Below are positions 40,653-49,443 of a DNA stretch of 64,000 nucleotides, one piece after another (positions within the stretch are counted from its first letter, which is position 1; every line of letters starts with the position of its first letter). A program made the translations under genes and the position numbers. Source of the DNA: Saprospira sp. CCB-QB6 (lineage in GTDB: Bacteria; Bacteroidota; Bacteroidia; Chitinophagales; Saprospiraceae); assembly GCF_028464065.1 (NCBI RefSeq), contig NZ_CP116808.1, forward strand, positions 2,001,501 to 2,065,500. The letters are read 5' to 3'. The notes under the pieces are model-generated. The model saw nothing but the letters and a program-made list of their open reading frames with translations, searched no databases and was not told the origin of the DNA.

Positions 40653-41942
40653 ATGCGTACTAGCATTTTTATTCTTTGCTTTTGGCTCACTGCCCTTGGC
40701 CTTCGGGCCCAAGGTTACATCCTGCTCCCTATGGATGAGGCCCAAAGCAATCACCTAAAAGCCTATGGAATTACCTATAAGGTTTTAGAACTAAAACAGG
40801 AGGCTTGGTGGCTGCTCAACTATCGGGGCGGAAGTTTTGCTTTTCCCTATTCTGATGTCTTCAAAAAGGAGTGCATTACCCGTGGGGTGCGCTTTGAGAT
40901 TTTGGCCGAAGCCAAATTCAATAATATCCTCAACCAAATTGCCGATCCAGAGGTCAATATGGAGGCCATGAAGCTAGAGGTTCCCCCAAAAATTGCCGTT
41001 TATAGCCCTACCGTAAATGCCCGTGGAAAAGAAATTCAGCCCTGGGATGATGCGGTGACCTTGGTCCTCACTTATGCCGAAATCCCCTACGATTTGGTCT
41101 ATGATGATGAGGTGCTCGATATGAAATTGCCCGAATACGATTGGCTGCACCTCCACCACGAGGATTTTACGGGCCAATACGGAAAATTCTACGCCAGCTA
41201 TAACAATCAGCAATGGTACCGAGAATATGTCCGAAATATGGAAAATCTCGCCCAAAAACACGGCTTTAATAAGGTTTCTCAACTCAAATTGGCCGTAGTA
41301 AAACGCATCCAAGAGTTTGTGGCTGGCGGCGGCTTTATGTTTGCCATGTGCTCGGCTACCGATACCTATGATATCGCTTTGGCCGCCGAGGGAGTCGATA
41401 TTTGCGACCATATGTATGATGGCGATCCCGCAGATCCTCAGGCCCAATCTAAACTCGATTTTAGCAAAACCTTTGCCTTCAAAGATTTTCAATTGGTCCG
41501 AGATCCCTATAAATACGAGTATTCTACTATCGATGCCTCGCCCATGACGGCCCCCGCCCGCCGAGTGCAAGACAAACAAGATTACTTCAATCTCTTTGAG
41601 TTCTCGGCCAAATGGGACCCGGTTCCCAGCATGCTCACGCAATGCCACAACCGCACCGTTAAGGGCTTTATGGGCCAAACGACGGCCTTCCGAAAAACAC
41701 AATTGAAGTCAAATGTGCTGGTCCTTGGCGAAAATAAGGCAGCCAATGAGGCCCGCTACATTCACGGCACTTTCCAAAAAGGCTTTTTTAGCTTTTATGG
41801 CGGCCACGATCCCGAGGATTACCGCCATTTTGTGCATGATCCCGCCACCGACCTCAATCTACACCCCAACTCAGAGGGCTACCGATTGATCCTCAATAAT
41901 GTGCTTTTTCCTGCCGCTAAAAAGAAAAAACGCAAAACTTAA
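40653..41942 (+). CDS. Exported conserved Bacteroidota protein, commonly misnamed asparagine synthetase B
   Basis: 429 residues with a signal peptide (1-20, ending LRAQ). Text such as YILLPMDEAQSNHLKAYGIT, LLNYRGGSF, LHLHHEDFTGQYGKFYASYN, GGGFMFAMCSATDTYDIALA and GFFSFYGGHDPEDYRH is near-invariant in this phylum. Automatic annotation calls it asparagine synthetase B, but neither an N-terminal Cys-type glutaminase nor an ATP pyrophosphatase motif is visible, and an exported location does not fit. The GGGFMFAMCSATD region recalls a class I glutamine amidotransferase-like nucleophile elbow. True function unknown. Start at 40653 for the signal peptide; the frame is open to 40617. A terminator follows. 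Confidence 0.8.
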   Translation: MRTSIFILCFWLTALGLRAQGYILLPMDEAQSNHLKAYGITYKVLELKQEAWWLLNYRGGSFAFPYSDVFKKECITRGVRFEILAEAKFNNILNQIADPEVNMEAMKLEVPPKIAVYSPTVNARGKEIQPWDDAVTLVLTYAEIPYDLVYDDEVLDMKLPEYDWLHLHHEDFTGQYGKFYASYNNQQWYREYVRNMENLAQKHGFNKVSQLKLAVVKRIQEFVAGGGFMFAMCSATDTYDIALAAEGVDICDHMYDGDPADPQAQSKLDFSKTFAFKDFQLVRDPYKYEYSTIDASPMTAPARRVQDKQDYFNLFEFSAKWDPVPSMLTQCHNRTVKGFMGQTTAFRKTQLKSNVLVLGENKAANEARYIHGTFQKGFFSFYGGHDPEDYRHFVHDPATDLNLHPNSEGYRLILNNVLFPAAKKKKRKT

Positions 41943-41952
41943 TTCGATAATG

Positions 41953-41980
41953 ATAGTCTGCTTTTGCAGACTATTTTTTT
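41953..41980 (+). terminator. Terminator after the exported AsnB-like gene
   Basis: ATAGTCTGC-TTTT-GCAGACTAT followed by at least six T residues, 11 bases after the stop. Its T tract is at the same time the TTTTGGG end of repeat copy 16. Confidence 0.9.
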
Positions 41981-42095
41981 GGGCCTCCCGCCTGCGGCGG
42001 GCGCTACGCTTTGGGGCTCGCAGGTCTGCTCGGCCCTGCGGCGCTTCGCCGGCTGGGTCTGGCCCTACGGGCCACCCCGCCGCATCGCTAGGCCA
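41974..42095 (-). repeat. Dispersed multi-hairpin element, copy 16 (reverse)
   Basis: Tail CCCGCC-TGC-GGCGGG, hairpin 2 GGCGC-TTC-GCCGGC (imperfect), hairpin 1 GGCCC-TAC-GGGCC, head ACCCCGCCGCATCGCTAGGC. The remaining gap to 42278 has only a TATCTTTG box. Confidence 0.85.
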
Positions 42096-42178
42096 AATGG
42101 AGCAGCTCCGCTTTAAGCCTTTACGCCTAGACGAATCAGCCTCTTCCTATTCAACAACAAAAATTGTCTTTGAATAGC

Positions 42179-42186
42179 TATCTTTG
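42179..42186 (+). promoter_or_regulatory. -7 box (TATCTTTG) upstream of the DUF4837 gene
   Basis: Exact TAnnTTTG 93 bases before the start codon, without a well-placed -33 box. Confidence 0.45.
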
Positions 42187-42278
42187 CCGCAAACCATTCT
42201 AAGCCCAACTTGCATCTACTGAGGTGAATGGCTCTTGGCCAAGATCTTCAATAAGCTTAAAACAGATAGCCTTTAACT

Positions 42279-43361
42279 ATGCGTATATTTTACTTTCTCA
42301 GTCTTCTTTCACTTCCTCTTTTCTTGTTGAGCTCCTGCTCACAAGACCAACTCAAACGTTTGGAAGTTACGCCCACTGCTTATGGTAGTGTGGACCAAAT
42401 GTACTTTGTTTGTGATGAATACCTTTGGGATAAATCGCCCATCGGAGATAGCGTCCGCCAATATTTTGAGGCGCTTTATCCCATCACGCCACAACCCGAG
42501 CCTATTTTGGACCTGCGGCATGTAGAGAGCCGAGAATTTAATAAGGTCCTCAAAACACATCGCTCTATTGTCATTCTAGTTGACCTTTCTGATGAGGATG
42601 AGGCTGGAACTGATTTGGTTCGCCAAGCGCTAGGCGACAAAAAGGTCCAAAAAGCATTTAGTGACCCGACTTACCGCATTGCCGTGCAACGCGATCGCTG
42701 GGCCAAGGACCAAACGGTTATTTTTTGGTTCGCTCCTGATCGCCAAAGCTTATTTGAAACCGTTTGCCGAGATTACCAAAAGGTAATCAATATTTTACAT
42801 GAAAAGGATACCGAAAAACTGGTCAAACAGATCTATTTTTCAGGCCAATCGGAAGAAATAGAAGCAGATATTAGCAAGGGATTGGACCTCAGTATTAGTG
42901 TTCCTAAAGGCTATAAAATAGCCCATCAAGATTCGGTGGCCTGCTGGTTGCGCAAAGAAACCAATAAGGTGAGTAGCAATATCTTTATTTATAGTATTGA
43001 AAATCCAGCAGCCAACACCTTGAGTCCAGATAGCCTAAAGGCCATCCGCAACCGATTGACCAAGGATTATTTCTCTAGCTGGCAAGAAGGCTCTTACATG
43101 CAAATTGATGATGTGAACTTGCCCACTTATTACGAAAAGATTGATTTTGGACAAAGAGAAGCCCTACAAGCTCGAGGGATTTGGTTTATGGCCAATGATT
43201 TTATGGGAGGACCTTTTGTTACCTATCTCATTCCCGATCCAGATAATAATCGAATCATTTTGCTCGATGGCTTTATTCATGCCCCTGGCCAAAAGAAACG
43301 GCCCGAAATGCGCAAACTGGATGTGATATTTTCCACCTTTGCCCTAAAGACTAAAAAGTAA
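42279..43361 (+). CDS. DUF4837 family lipoprotein
   Basis: 360 residues. Lipoprotein signal ending FLLSSC (cysteine about 20). YGSVDQMYFVCDEYLWDKSP at the N-terminus, a central SVPKGYKIAHQDSVACWLRK and a C-terminal GIWFMANDFMGGPFVTYLIP are the landmarks of DUF4837, a family of Bacteroidota outer-membrane or periplasmic lipoproteins of unknown role. Its single gene unit ends in a 15-base perfect terminator stem. Confidence 0.85.
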   Translation: MRIFYFLSLLSLPLFLLSSCSQDQLKRLEVTPTAYGSVDQMYFVCDEYLWDKSPIGDSVRQYFEALYPITPQPEPILDLRHVESREFNKVLKTHRSIVILVDLSDEDEAGTDLVRQALGDKKVQKAFSDPTYRIAVQRDRWAKDQTVIFWFAPDRQSLFETVCRDYQKVINILHEKDTEKLVKQIYFSGQSEEIEADISKGLDLSISVPKGYKIAHQDSVACWLRKETNKVSSNIFIYSIENPAANTLSPDSLKAIRNRLTKDYFSSWQEGSYMQIDDVNLPTYYEKIDFGQREALQARGIWFMANDFMGGPFVTYLIPDPDNNRIILLDGFIHAPGQKKRPEMRKLDVIFSTFALKTKK

Positions 43362-43365
43362 ATGT

Positions 43366-43398
43366 AAAGGCCCCAAAACCTAAGGTTTTGGGGCCTTT
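43366..43398 (+). terminator. Strong hairpin after the DUF4837 gene
   Basis: AAAGGCCCCAAAACC-TAA-GGTTTTGGGGCCTTT, a 15-base perfect stem, 4 bases after the stop. The T tract is short. The arm contains the GGCCCCAAAA sequence that ends the dispersed elements, so it may have been built from one. Confidence 0.75.
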
Positions 43399-43427
43399 CT
43401 GCGTTTAGTAGGCCCGATAGTGCCGCT

Positions 43428-43545
43428 GGCTGAGGGATGGAGAGGGTGGCCGCAGGCCAGACCGAGCCAGCTTGCTGGCGAAGGGCCGAGCAGACCTGCG
43501 AGCTGCGCAATGGCCCGACCCGCCCGTAGGGCGGGGCAGCCCCAA
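43428..43545 (+). repeat. Dispersed multi-hairpin element, copy 17 (forward)
   Basis: Head GGCTGAGGGATGGAGAGGG, hairpin 1 GGCC-GCA-GGCC, hairpin 2 GAGCCAGC-TT-GCTGGCG, second-type tail with CGCCC-GTA-GGGCG, ending GCAGCCCCAAC 3 bases from the mutS stop codon. Confidence 0.85.
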
Positions 43546-43548
43546 CTC

Positions 43549-46203
43549 CTAATTATCTTCCTCGCCTAGCATTTTTTTAATTTCCAGTAGCTTGAGCATA
43601 GATTCAATGGGCGTCATGCGATTGAGATCTAGGGCCTCTACATAGTCCCGCATTTTCTCGAAACGGGGATCGGGAGCGGCATCAAAGATATTGAGCTGCA
43701 TGGCCTGTACATTTTGGACCGCCTTGAGTTTGTCGCCTAGACTTTCGGCTTTTTCCTCTTGGGCCGAGCGTTGCTCTTCGAGCTGGGCCAAAATTTCGCT
43801 GGCACGCAAAATGAGCTGAGGCGGCATGCCCGCCATTTTGGCCACATGAATCCCAAAGCTGTGCTCGGAGCCGCCCGCCTTGAGCTTGCGCAAAAAGATG
43901 ACCTTTTTGCCGACTTCTTTGGTGGCCACATGAAAATTCTTGATGCGGTCAAACTGTTGGGCCAACTCATTGAGCTCGTGATAATGGGTGGCAAAGAGCG
44001 TTTTGGGCCGCGCATTGGGGTTATTATGCAGATATTCGGCAATGGCCCAAGCAATAGAAATGCCGTCATAGGTGCTGGTTCCCCGCCCAATTTCATCCAA
44101 TAAAATGAGGCTGCGGTTCGAGATATTATTGAGAATGCTGGCCGTTTCGTTCATTTCCACCATAAAGGTTGACTCGCCCGAAGAGATATTATCGGAGGCG
44201 CCTACTCGGGTGAAAATGCGGTCAATCATGCCCAATTTAGCGCTATCGGCAGGGACAAAGGCGCCCATTTGGGCCATCAGGGAAATTAAGGCCGTTTGTC
44301 GCAAAAGGGCCGATTTACCCGACATATTTGGGCCAGTAATCATTAAAATCTGCTGCCGCTCATTATCTAAAAAGATATCGTTGGGTACATAAAGTTCTCC
44401 CGCTTTGAGTTGTTGCTCAATCACGGGATGACGGCCCGCCTTAATCTCGATTTCGAGCCCCTCATGCATTTCGGGCCGGCAGTAATTCTGCTCCAAGGCC
44501 AAAAGATGATAGCTATGCAGGCAATCCAATTGGGCCACTAGTTGGGCATTGGTTTGTACTGGACGGATATAATCATTGAGGAAAAAGACCAATTCTCCAA
44601 ATAGCTTTTGCTCTAAGGCAATAATTTTCTCTTCGGCAGAAAGGATTTTCCCCTCCAACTTCTTCAGCTCCTCACTAATGTAGCGCTCAGAATTGGTCAG
44701 GGTTTGTTTGCGCACCCAATGATCGGGAATCAGGTCCTTATCTTTATAGCGATTGGTTACTTCTAGGTAGTAGCCAAAAACATTATTGAAGCCAATTTTG
44801 AGCTTATCGATGCCCGTTTCTTTGGCTTCTTTCACCCGAATGCGTTCTAAGTGTTCGCGGCTATTGGCGATCAGATCGCGCAATTCATCTAGCTCTTCCG
44901 ACACGCCCTGGCTAATAAAACCGCCCTTATCCGTTTTGACCGCAGGATCTTCTTTTAGCCAATTCTCTACTCTTTGGCAGAGTAGGGGACAAAGCTGCAT
45001 GCGCTCGGCAATAGATTGCAATTGGGGCTGTTGTTCTTGGGCCAAAACCTCTTTAATTGGGGCCAAAGCAAGAATAGAGCGCTGCAATTGGCGTACCTCT
45101 CTAGGGTTGATTTTTCCTAGGGGAATTTTGGCCACCAAGCGTTCTAAATCGCCTAGTTGCTGCAATTGTTCCGCAATCACTAGGGCCAAGTTGGGCTGAT
45201 CGATAAAGGCTTGGACCACCTCATGCCGACTTTGCACCGCCTTGATATCTTTACGAGGCATCAAGACCCATTTGCGGAGCAAACGGCTCCCCATCGGCGA
45301 AATGGTTTTGTCCATGACATCCAATAAACTTACGCCAGAACTATAGGCGCTGCCCACCAACTCTAAGTTGCGAATGGTGAAACTATCCATCCATACATAG
45401 CGATCGGTGGGAATCCGAGCAATCTGCACAATATGCTTGAGATTTTTGTTCTCGGTGGTTTGTACATAATGCAAAATAGCCCCCGCGGCAATTTGGGCCA
45501 TTTCCAATTGCTCAATCCCAAAGCCTTTTAAGGAGCTTACCTCAAATTGCTCCAGCAGTTTTTCTCGGCTATAATCAGGCATAAATACCCAATCTTCTAT
45601 ACCATAAGTATAATAACGCTCGCCAAAACGCTCCAAAAGTTCTTTCTTCTGGTTTTTGGCATAAATGAGCTCGGCGGGCTGAAAATTTTGCAGCAGTTTC
45701 TCTATACTGCTCGTATTTCCCTCTACCACCAAAAACTCAGCAGTAGAAATATCGAGCAGAGCCAAACCCAACTGATCTTTGCGCCCAATGTGCAGGGCCG
45801 CCAAAAAGTTGTTGCTTTTGTGGTCCAGAATATTATCGTTGGTGGTAATACCAGGCGTAACCAGCTCCACAACTCCCCGCTTTACAATCTTATTTTGCTT
45901 AGAGGGCTTTTCCAGCTGGTCGCAAACCGCCACCCGATAACCTGCCCGCACCAATTTGGGCAAATAAGTATCTAAGGAATGATGCGGAAAACCCGCTAGC
46001 TCAATCTTCGAAGAGCCATTGTTCCTTGCCGTCAGCGTAATGCCCAAAACTTTGGCGGCAAGCACTGCATCGCTGCCAAAAGTTTCATAAAAATCACCTA
46101 CTCGAAAGAGCAGCACCGCATCAGGATATTTTTGCTTAAAATCATTGTATTGCGCCATTAAAGGCGTCACTTTGGTCTTTTTACTAGACTTGGCCAATTT
46201 CAT
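43549..46203 (-). CDS. mutS: DNA mismatch repair protein MutS
   Basis: 884 residues, full length MutS1. The mismatch-reading motif is VLLFRVGDFYETFGSDA (F-x-E near residue 40); connector and lever domains follow; Walker A GPNMSGKSALLRQ (about 620), then Walker B LILLDEIGRGTSTYDG and the C-terminal helix-turn-helix. It recognises base mismatches and small loops together with MutL (not in the window). Confidence 0.95.
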   Translation of the reverse strand: MKLAKSSKKTKVTPLMAQYNDFKQKYPDAVLLFRVGDFYETFGSDAVLAAKVLGITLTARNNGSSKIELAGFPHHSLDTYLPKLVRAGYRVAVCDQLEKPSKQNKIVKRGVVELVTPGITTNDNILDHKSNNFLAALHIGRKDQLGLALLDISTAEFLVVEGNTSSIEKLLQNFQPAELIYAKNQKKELLERFGERYYTYGIEDWVFMPDYSREKLLEQFEVSSLKGFGIEQLEMAQIAAGAILHYVQTTENKNLKHIVQIARIPTDRYVWMDSFTIRNLELVGSAYSSGVSLLDVMDKTISPMGSRLLRKWVLMPRKDIKAVQSRHEVVQAFIDQPNLALVIAEQLQQLGDLERLVAKIPLGKINPREVRQLQRSILALAPIKEVLAQEQQPQLQSIAERMQLCPLLCQRVENWLKEDPAVKTDKGGFISQGVSEELDELRDLIANSREHLERIRVKEAKETGIDKLKIGFNNVFGYYLEVTNRYKDKDLIPDHWVRKQTLTNSERYISEELKKLEGKILSAEEKIIALEQKLFGELVFFLNDYIRPVQTNAQLVAQLDCLHSYHLLALEQNYCRPEMHEGLEIEIKAGRHPVIEQQLKAGELYVPNDIFLDNERQQILMITGPNMSGKSALLRQTALISLMAQMGAFVPADSAKLGMIDRIFTRVGASDNISSGESTFMVEMNETASILNNISNRSLILLDEIGRGTSTYDGISIAWAIAEYLHNNPNARPKTLFATHYHELNELAQQFDRIKNFHVATKEVGKKVIFLRKLKAGGSEHSFGIHVAKMAGMPPQLILRASEILAQLEEQRSAQEEKAESLGDKLKAVQNVQAMQLNIFDAAPDPRFEKMRDYVEALDLNRMTPIESMLKLLEIKKMLGEEDN

Positions 46204-46235
46204 TCGGCTTTAAGAGGTCAATATAATAGGCCCTT

Positions 46236-46337
46236 TCAAAAAACGCTCTTTTTGAAAAGTAGAGGCTGTTCTTCCGTCAAAAAACGCCTTTTTTGACGGA
46301 GGGGGGCTGTTCTTCCGTCAAAAAACGCTCTTTTTGA
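46236..46337. repeat. Three 41-base-spaced hairpin repeats between Fic and mutS
   Basis: TCAAAAAACGC with TTTTTTGA or CTTTTTGA recurs at 46236, 46277 and 46318, exactly 41 bases apart, separated by GGGGCTGTTCTTCCG-type spacers. The middle copy is the best hairpin: CCGTCAAAAAA against TTTTTTGACGG (46274-46299). They may serve as terminators for the Fic gene (minus) or lie in the mutS leader. Confidence 0.75.
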
Positions 46338-46360
46338 AGGAAGGGGGCTGAAAATAAGGT

Positions 46361-47425
46361 TTAAATCTTAGTGAGTAGACTAAAAAGTCTAGGGTTAATA
46401 TAAATATGACTATTTGCATACTCTCTTTTTTCCAGGAAGCCTAGCTCAAATAGTTGCTCTAAGTACCTGCGAGCAGTAGATTCACTTTTTCCAATAGCTA
46501 ATTGTAAATGTTCTACCTTAGTATAAACATGTTTAAACAAATGCTCTAACAGATCTTTGCTATATATTCTAGGTAGTGCAGCCTGAACTTGATTTTTATA
46601 GTCTTTCATTAGCCCTAATATGGCTTGAATATTTTGGATTGTACTTCTAGCGGTTTGAATAACACCTTCTAAGATATAAAGCACCCAAGAATCCCAGTCA
46701 CCATGATCCCGAACAGCTTGTATGCGTTCATAGTAAGCAGCTTTTGTAGCAATAATATATTTACTGAGATAAAGAATAGGATAGTCTAAAAGTCCTTGGG
46801 TACATAGATATAAAATGTTAATAATCCGCCCAGTCCTCCCATTACCATCATAAAAAGGATGAATACTTTCAAACTGAAAGTGAATCACGGCCATCTTTAT
46901 TAAAGGGTCTAAATGATCCATTTCGGGCTCATTGATATAGGCCTCTAAGTTAGACATCAGGTCCTTTATCTCTTTTGCATCTTGAGGGGGCATGTAGATT
47001 AAATTGCCGTAAGCATCTCGCAAACTAGTGCCCGCCTGTGTCCGAAACCCAGCATTATTGGCTTCCAATTCTTCCTGAATTTGTAGGATGTGACGGTTGA
47101 GTAATAAACCCTGCTCTTGTATTAAAGCAAAACCCATTTTTAGAGCCGAAGCATAATTTAATACTTCTTTGGTGCTCAAATTAGCTACTTCTTGTGTAGA
47201 ACGAGCCGAATAAAGCGCATCATGAGTGGTAACAATATTCTCCACGGCAGAGCTTTCTTTGGCCTCTGTTAAAATCAAACTATCTACTAGAATGCTAGCA
47301 TTGGGCAGTGTTCCAGTTACTCCCTTTAGTTCCGCTAATACACGGTTGGCCTCAATGGCTTTTTTCAATAAGGGAATAGTCTCTAGCTCTTCTCTAGGAG
47401 GTAATTTTAATACTTGATAGCTCAT
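46361..47425 (-). CDS. Fic domain protein (probable AMP-transferase) with N-terminal inhibitory helix
   Basis: 354 residues. The Fic core motif HPFYDGNGRTGR is intact (about residues 194-205), so transfer of AMP or another nucleotide monophosphate to a target hydroxyl is expected. SSAVENI near residue 58 is the (S/T)xxxE inhibitory motif placed N-terminally, so this is a class II, self-inhibited Fic protein. The last ~65 residues form a winged-helix domain (HVYTKVEHLQLAIGKSEST ... YLEQLFELGFLEK). No antitoxin gene is adjacent, in line with the built-in inhibitor. Repeat copy 18 begins 22 bases before its start codon. Confidence 0.9.
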   Translation of the reverse strand: MSYQVLKLPPREELETIPLLKKAIEANRVLAELKGVTGTLPNASILVDSLILTEAKESSAVENIVTTHDALYSARSTQEVANLSTKEVLNYASALKMGFALIQEQGLLLNRHILQIQEELEANNAGFRTQAGTSLRDAYGNLIYMPPQDAKEIKDLMSNLEAYINEPEMDHLDPLIKMAVIHFQFESIHPFYDGNGRTGRIINILYLCTQGLLDYPILYLSKYIIATKAAYYERIQAVRDHGDWDSWVLYILEGVIQTARSTIQNIQAILGLMKDYKNQVQAALPRIYSKDLLEHLFKHVYTKVEHLQLAIGKSESTARRYLEQLFELGFLEKREYANSHIYINPRLFSLLTKI

Positions 47426-47447
47426 CTCTTGCTCTTTTTTTGATTTC

Positions 47448-47565
47448 TTGGGGCCTCCTGCCTGCGGCAGGCGCTACGTTCCGCAGCTCGCTATTCGCTC
47501 GGCCCTTCGCCGCTTTTAGCGGCTCGGTCTGGCCCTGCGGGCCACTGCTGCACATCGCTAGGCCA
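47448..47565 (-). repeat. Dispersed multi-hairpin element, copy 18 (reverse)
   Basis: Tail CCTGCC-TGC-GGCAGG, hairpin 2 CGCCGC-TTTTA-GCGGCTCG, hairpin 1 GGCCC-TGC-GGGCC. It bridges the Fic start and the GNAT stop (5 bases away). Confidence 0.85.
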
Positions 47566-47570
47566 GCCAG

Positions 47571-48089
47571 CTACAACTGCTTACGGTACCAAAAGCTATC
47601 TTGCTCAATAGGAGAGGCGCCTAATATTCTAAACTGATAATGGGCCAGCAAGCGCTTTGAGGCTTCATTATCTCGATGCGTGTGGGCATGAACATAGCGC
47701 AAGCCCAATTGCTCATTGGCATATTCAAGGACCAATTTTAAGGCGGCTTTCATTAGGCCTTGTCGCTGTACGTTGGGGTGTAGTTCATAGCCGACTTCTG
47801 CTTCTTTGCGGTCATCCGAAAAGCTAAATAGGCAAATAGCCCCCAGCATTCTGGGGTGCCCAGGCAAAGAAATGGCCCAACTAATACTTTTTCCCGTTTC
47901 AATATGCTCTTGGAGCATTTCAATATGGGCCAAGCTTTCGGCTTCAGATTGATGCAAAGGCCGATTGACATAGCGCATTTGCTCGGCATCGGAGCGCAAC
48001 TGAAACAGCGCTCTGGCATCTTCTTCCTCCATATAACGCAAAAGTAGTTGGTCGTTTTGGAGCATCGGAAAAGGCTTAAAATAACTCAT
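47571..48089 (-). CDS. GNAT family N-acetyltransferase (RimJ/RimL type)
   Basis: 172 residues. LLLRYMEEEDARALFQLRSD and MRYVNRPLHQSEAES open the domain; the acetyl-CoA loop is VGYELHPNVQRQGLMKAALK; the end has VHAHTHRDNEASKRLLAHYQF and F-(R)-x-LG. It should acetylate an amino group of a protein N-terminus or small molecule. Its start overlaps the GT9 stop by 14 bases. Confidence 0.85.
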   Translation of the reverse strand: MSYFKPFPMLQNDQLLLRYMEEEDARALFQLRSDAEQMRYVNRPLHQSEAESLAHIEMLQEHIETGKSISWAISLPGHPRMLGAICLFSFSDDRKEAEVGYELHPNVQRQGLMKAALKLVLEYANEQLGLRYVHAHTHRDNEASKRLLAHYQFRILGASPIEQDSFWYRKQL

Positions 48090-49074
48090 GGGCTAGCTGT
48101 TTTAGTGGAGCCAAGAGGGGCATTGCTGCAATTTGGCCACAGTTGAAATGGGCTTTGGGACAGGCGGTATAGCCATGCGAGCCACAAGGCCAGCAGGCCG
48201 GAGCCGGTTGCTGATGAATAATAAATTGCGTTTTGGACAAAGGGCCAAAACCATAGCTGGGCGAGGTAGAGCAAAAAACAGCCGCTACGGGCGCATCTAT
48301 GGCCGAACAAATGTGCAAGGGCGCAGAATCTAATACATAATTGAGTTTTGCGCCTTTCATTAAGGCCACATCTTGCAAAAAGCTGTGCTGCCCCGCCAAA
48401 TTGTGCAAATTGGGGCGACTGGCCAATTGGACCAAAGCCTGAGCATGTTCCCGATCGGCTGGGCCACCTAAAATATAAACATAGAGTGATTTGGGCAATT
48501 GTTGAATCAATTCGGCCCAAACGGCTAAAGGCAGGCGTTTGGTCTCCCACAAAGAGGCTGGCGAAATCGTAATATAAGGCTTTTGCCCATAATTTTCTGC
48601 TACAAAATCCCAATCTTCTGCGCTGGGGTAGAGCTTGGGCATGGCGGCTTCTTTATCGGTAAAAGCGGCAATTAGACGATGGTTTCTATAGACCTCTTGT
48701 TCGGCCCAAATATGCTCCTCTGCTTGGTTAAAGGCCCAAGAAAAAGGATTTTTCTTAAAGCCTACTACTTTTTTCCCTTTAGAGAGGCTGGCTAAGAGGC
48801 CAGCAGTAAAATGCCGGTGGCAATTGACGACCAGATCGTAGTTTTGGGGCCGAATATGGGCCAAAAGTTGCCGAATAGAGCGCCATTTATTGCTGCGATC
48901 TAGCTCTAGCAATTGATGAATATGTGGATGGCCTTTGAGGATACGGCCTTGGCCCTTGCGGATCAAGAGATCAATTTGGGACGAAGGGTAATACGCCTTG
49001 AGTTTTTCGATCAGGGCAGTGGCCAGAATAAGGTCGCCTAAAAAGGCGGGTTGAATAATGAGTATTTTGTCCAT
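48076..49074 (-). CDS. Glycosyltransferase family 9 (heptosyltransferase-like)
   Basis: 332 residues. Two Rossmann domains: N-terminal KILIIQPAFLGDLILATALI and C-terminal YITISPASLWETKRLPLAVW ... YVLDSAPLHICSAIDAPVAA with AVFCSTSPSYGFGPL, the ADP-heptose-binding half. A role in lipopolysaccharide core or surface glycan assembly is expected. The methionine at 49074 is preferred; the longer frame begins in a repeat fragment. It is translationally coupled with the GNAT gene. Four cysteines near the end (ACWPCGSHGYTACPKAHFNC) are of a kind seen in some GT9 proteins. Confidence 0.87.
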   Translation of the reverse strand: MDKILIIQPAFLGDLILATALIEKLKAYYPSSQIDLLIRKGQGRILKGHPHIHQLLELDRSNKWRSIRQLLAHIRPQNYDLVVNCHRHFTAGLLASLSKGKKVVGFKKNPFSWAFNQAEEHIWAEQEVYRNHRLIAAFTDKEAAMPKLYPSAEDWDFVAENYGQKPYITISPASLWETKRLPLAVWAELIQQLPKSLYVYILGGPADREHAQALVQLASRPNLHNLAGQHSFLQDVALMKGAKLNYVLDSAPLHICSAIDAPVAAVFCSTSPSYGFGPLSKTQFIIHQQPAPACWPCGSHGYTACPKAHFNCGQIAAMPLLAPLKQLAHELF

Positions 49075-49136
49075 AATCGTATTGAGGTCCAGCAAGGCGC
49101 GCAGCGCCTTAATTTGACGACCGAAGGGAGGCAAAT

Positions 49137-49324
49137 GGCCTAGCGATGTGCAGCAGTGGCCCGCAGGGCCAGACCGAGCCGCTGAAAGCGGCTAAGGGCC
49201 GAGCGAATAGCGAGCTGCGAAACGTAGCGCCGACGAGCGTAGCGAGGCGGAGGCCCAAAAACAGCAGCGAGCCGCGACAAGCAGCCTCGGTAGCGTCTTA
49301 GCTTTGCTTTGGAGGCCCCAAAAT
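49137..49324 (+). repeat. Dispersed multi-hairpin element, copy 19 (forward, compound)
   Basis: Hairpin 1 GGCCC-GCA-GGGCC, hairpin 2 GAGCCGCT-GAA-AGCGGCT. It has two successive tails, one ending GGAGGCCCAAAAA (49242-49262) and one ending GGAGGCCCCAAAA (49312-49323). A promoter-like box lies just outside it on the minus strand, so the element would be in the GT9 leader. Confidence 0.85.
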
Positions 49325-49331
49325 AAAAGCA

Positions 49332-49339
49332 CAAAGTTA
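49332..49339 (-). promoter_or_regulatory. -7 box (TAACTTTG) upstream of repeat 19 and GT9
   Basis: Exact TAnnTTTG on the minus strand; predicted RNA would start near 49325 and contain the whole element in a leader of about 250 bases. No -33 box. Confidence 0.4.
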
Positions 49340-49443
49340 GTAAACTGCATGGAGATGAAAAGGAGTTTGGCCCCTATTTAAAAATTGAACAAAAAAGGCG
49401 ATATTTGCCCCAAAGTATTTTCCCCCAATAAATTGGACTACTT

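Noticed and set aside
40653-41942. Naming the gene asnB
   Set aside because: The asparagine synthetase active-site motifs are not visible and the protein is exported.
46236-46337. 41-base repeats as a CRISPR array
   Set aside because: Only three units, the spacers are similar to one another, and no cas genes are near.
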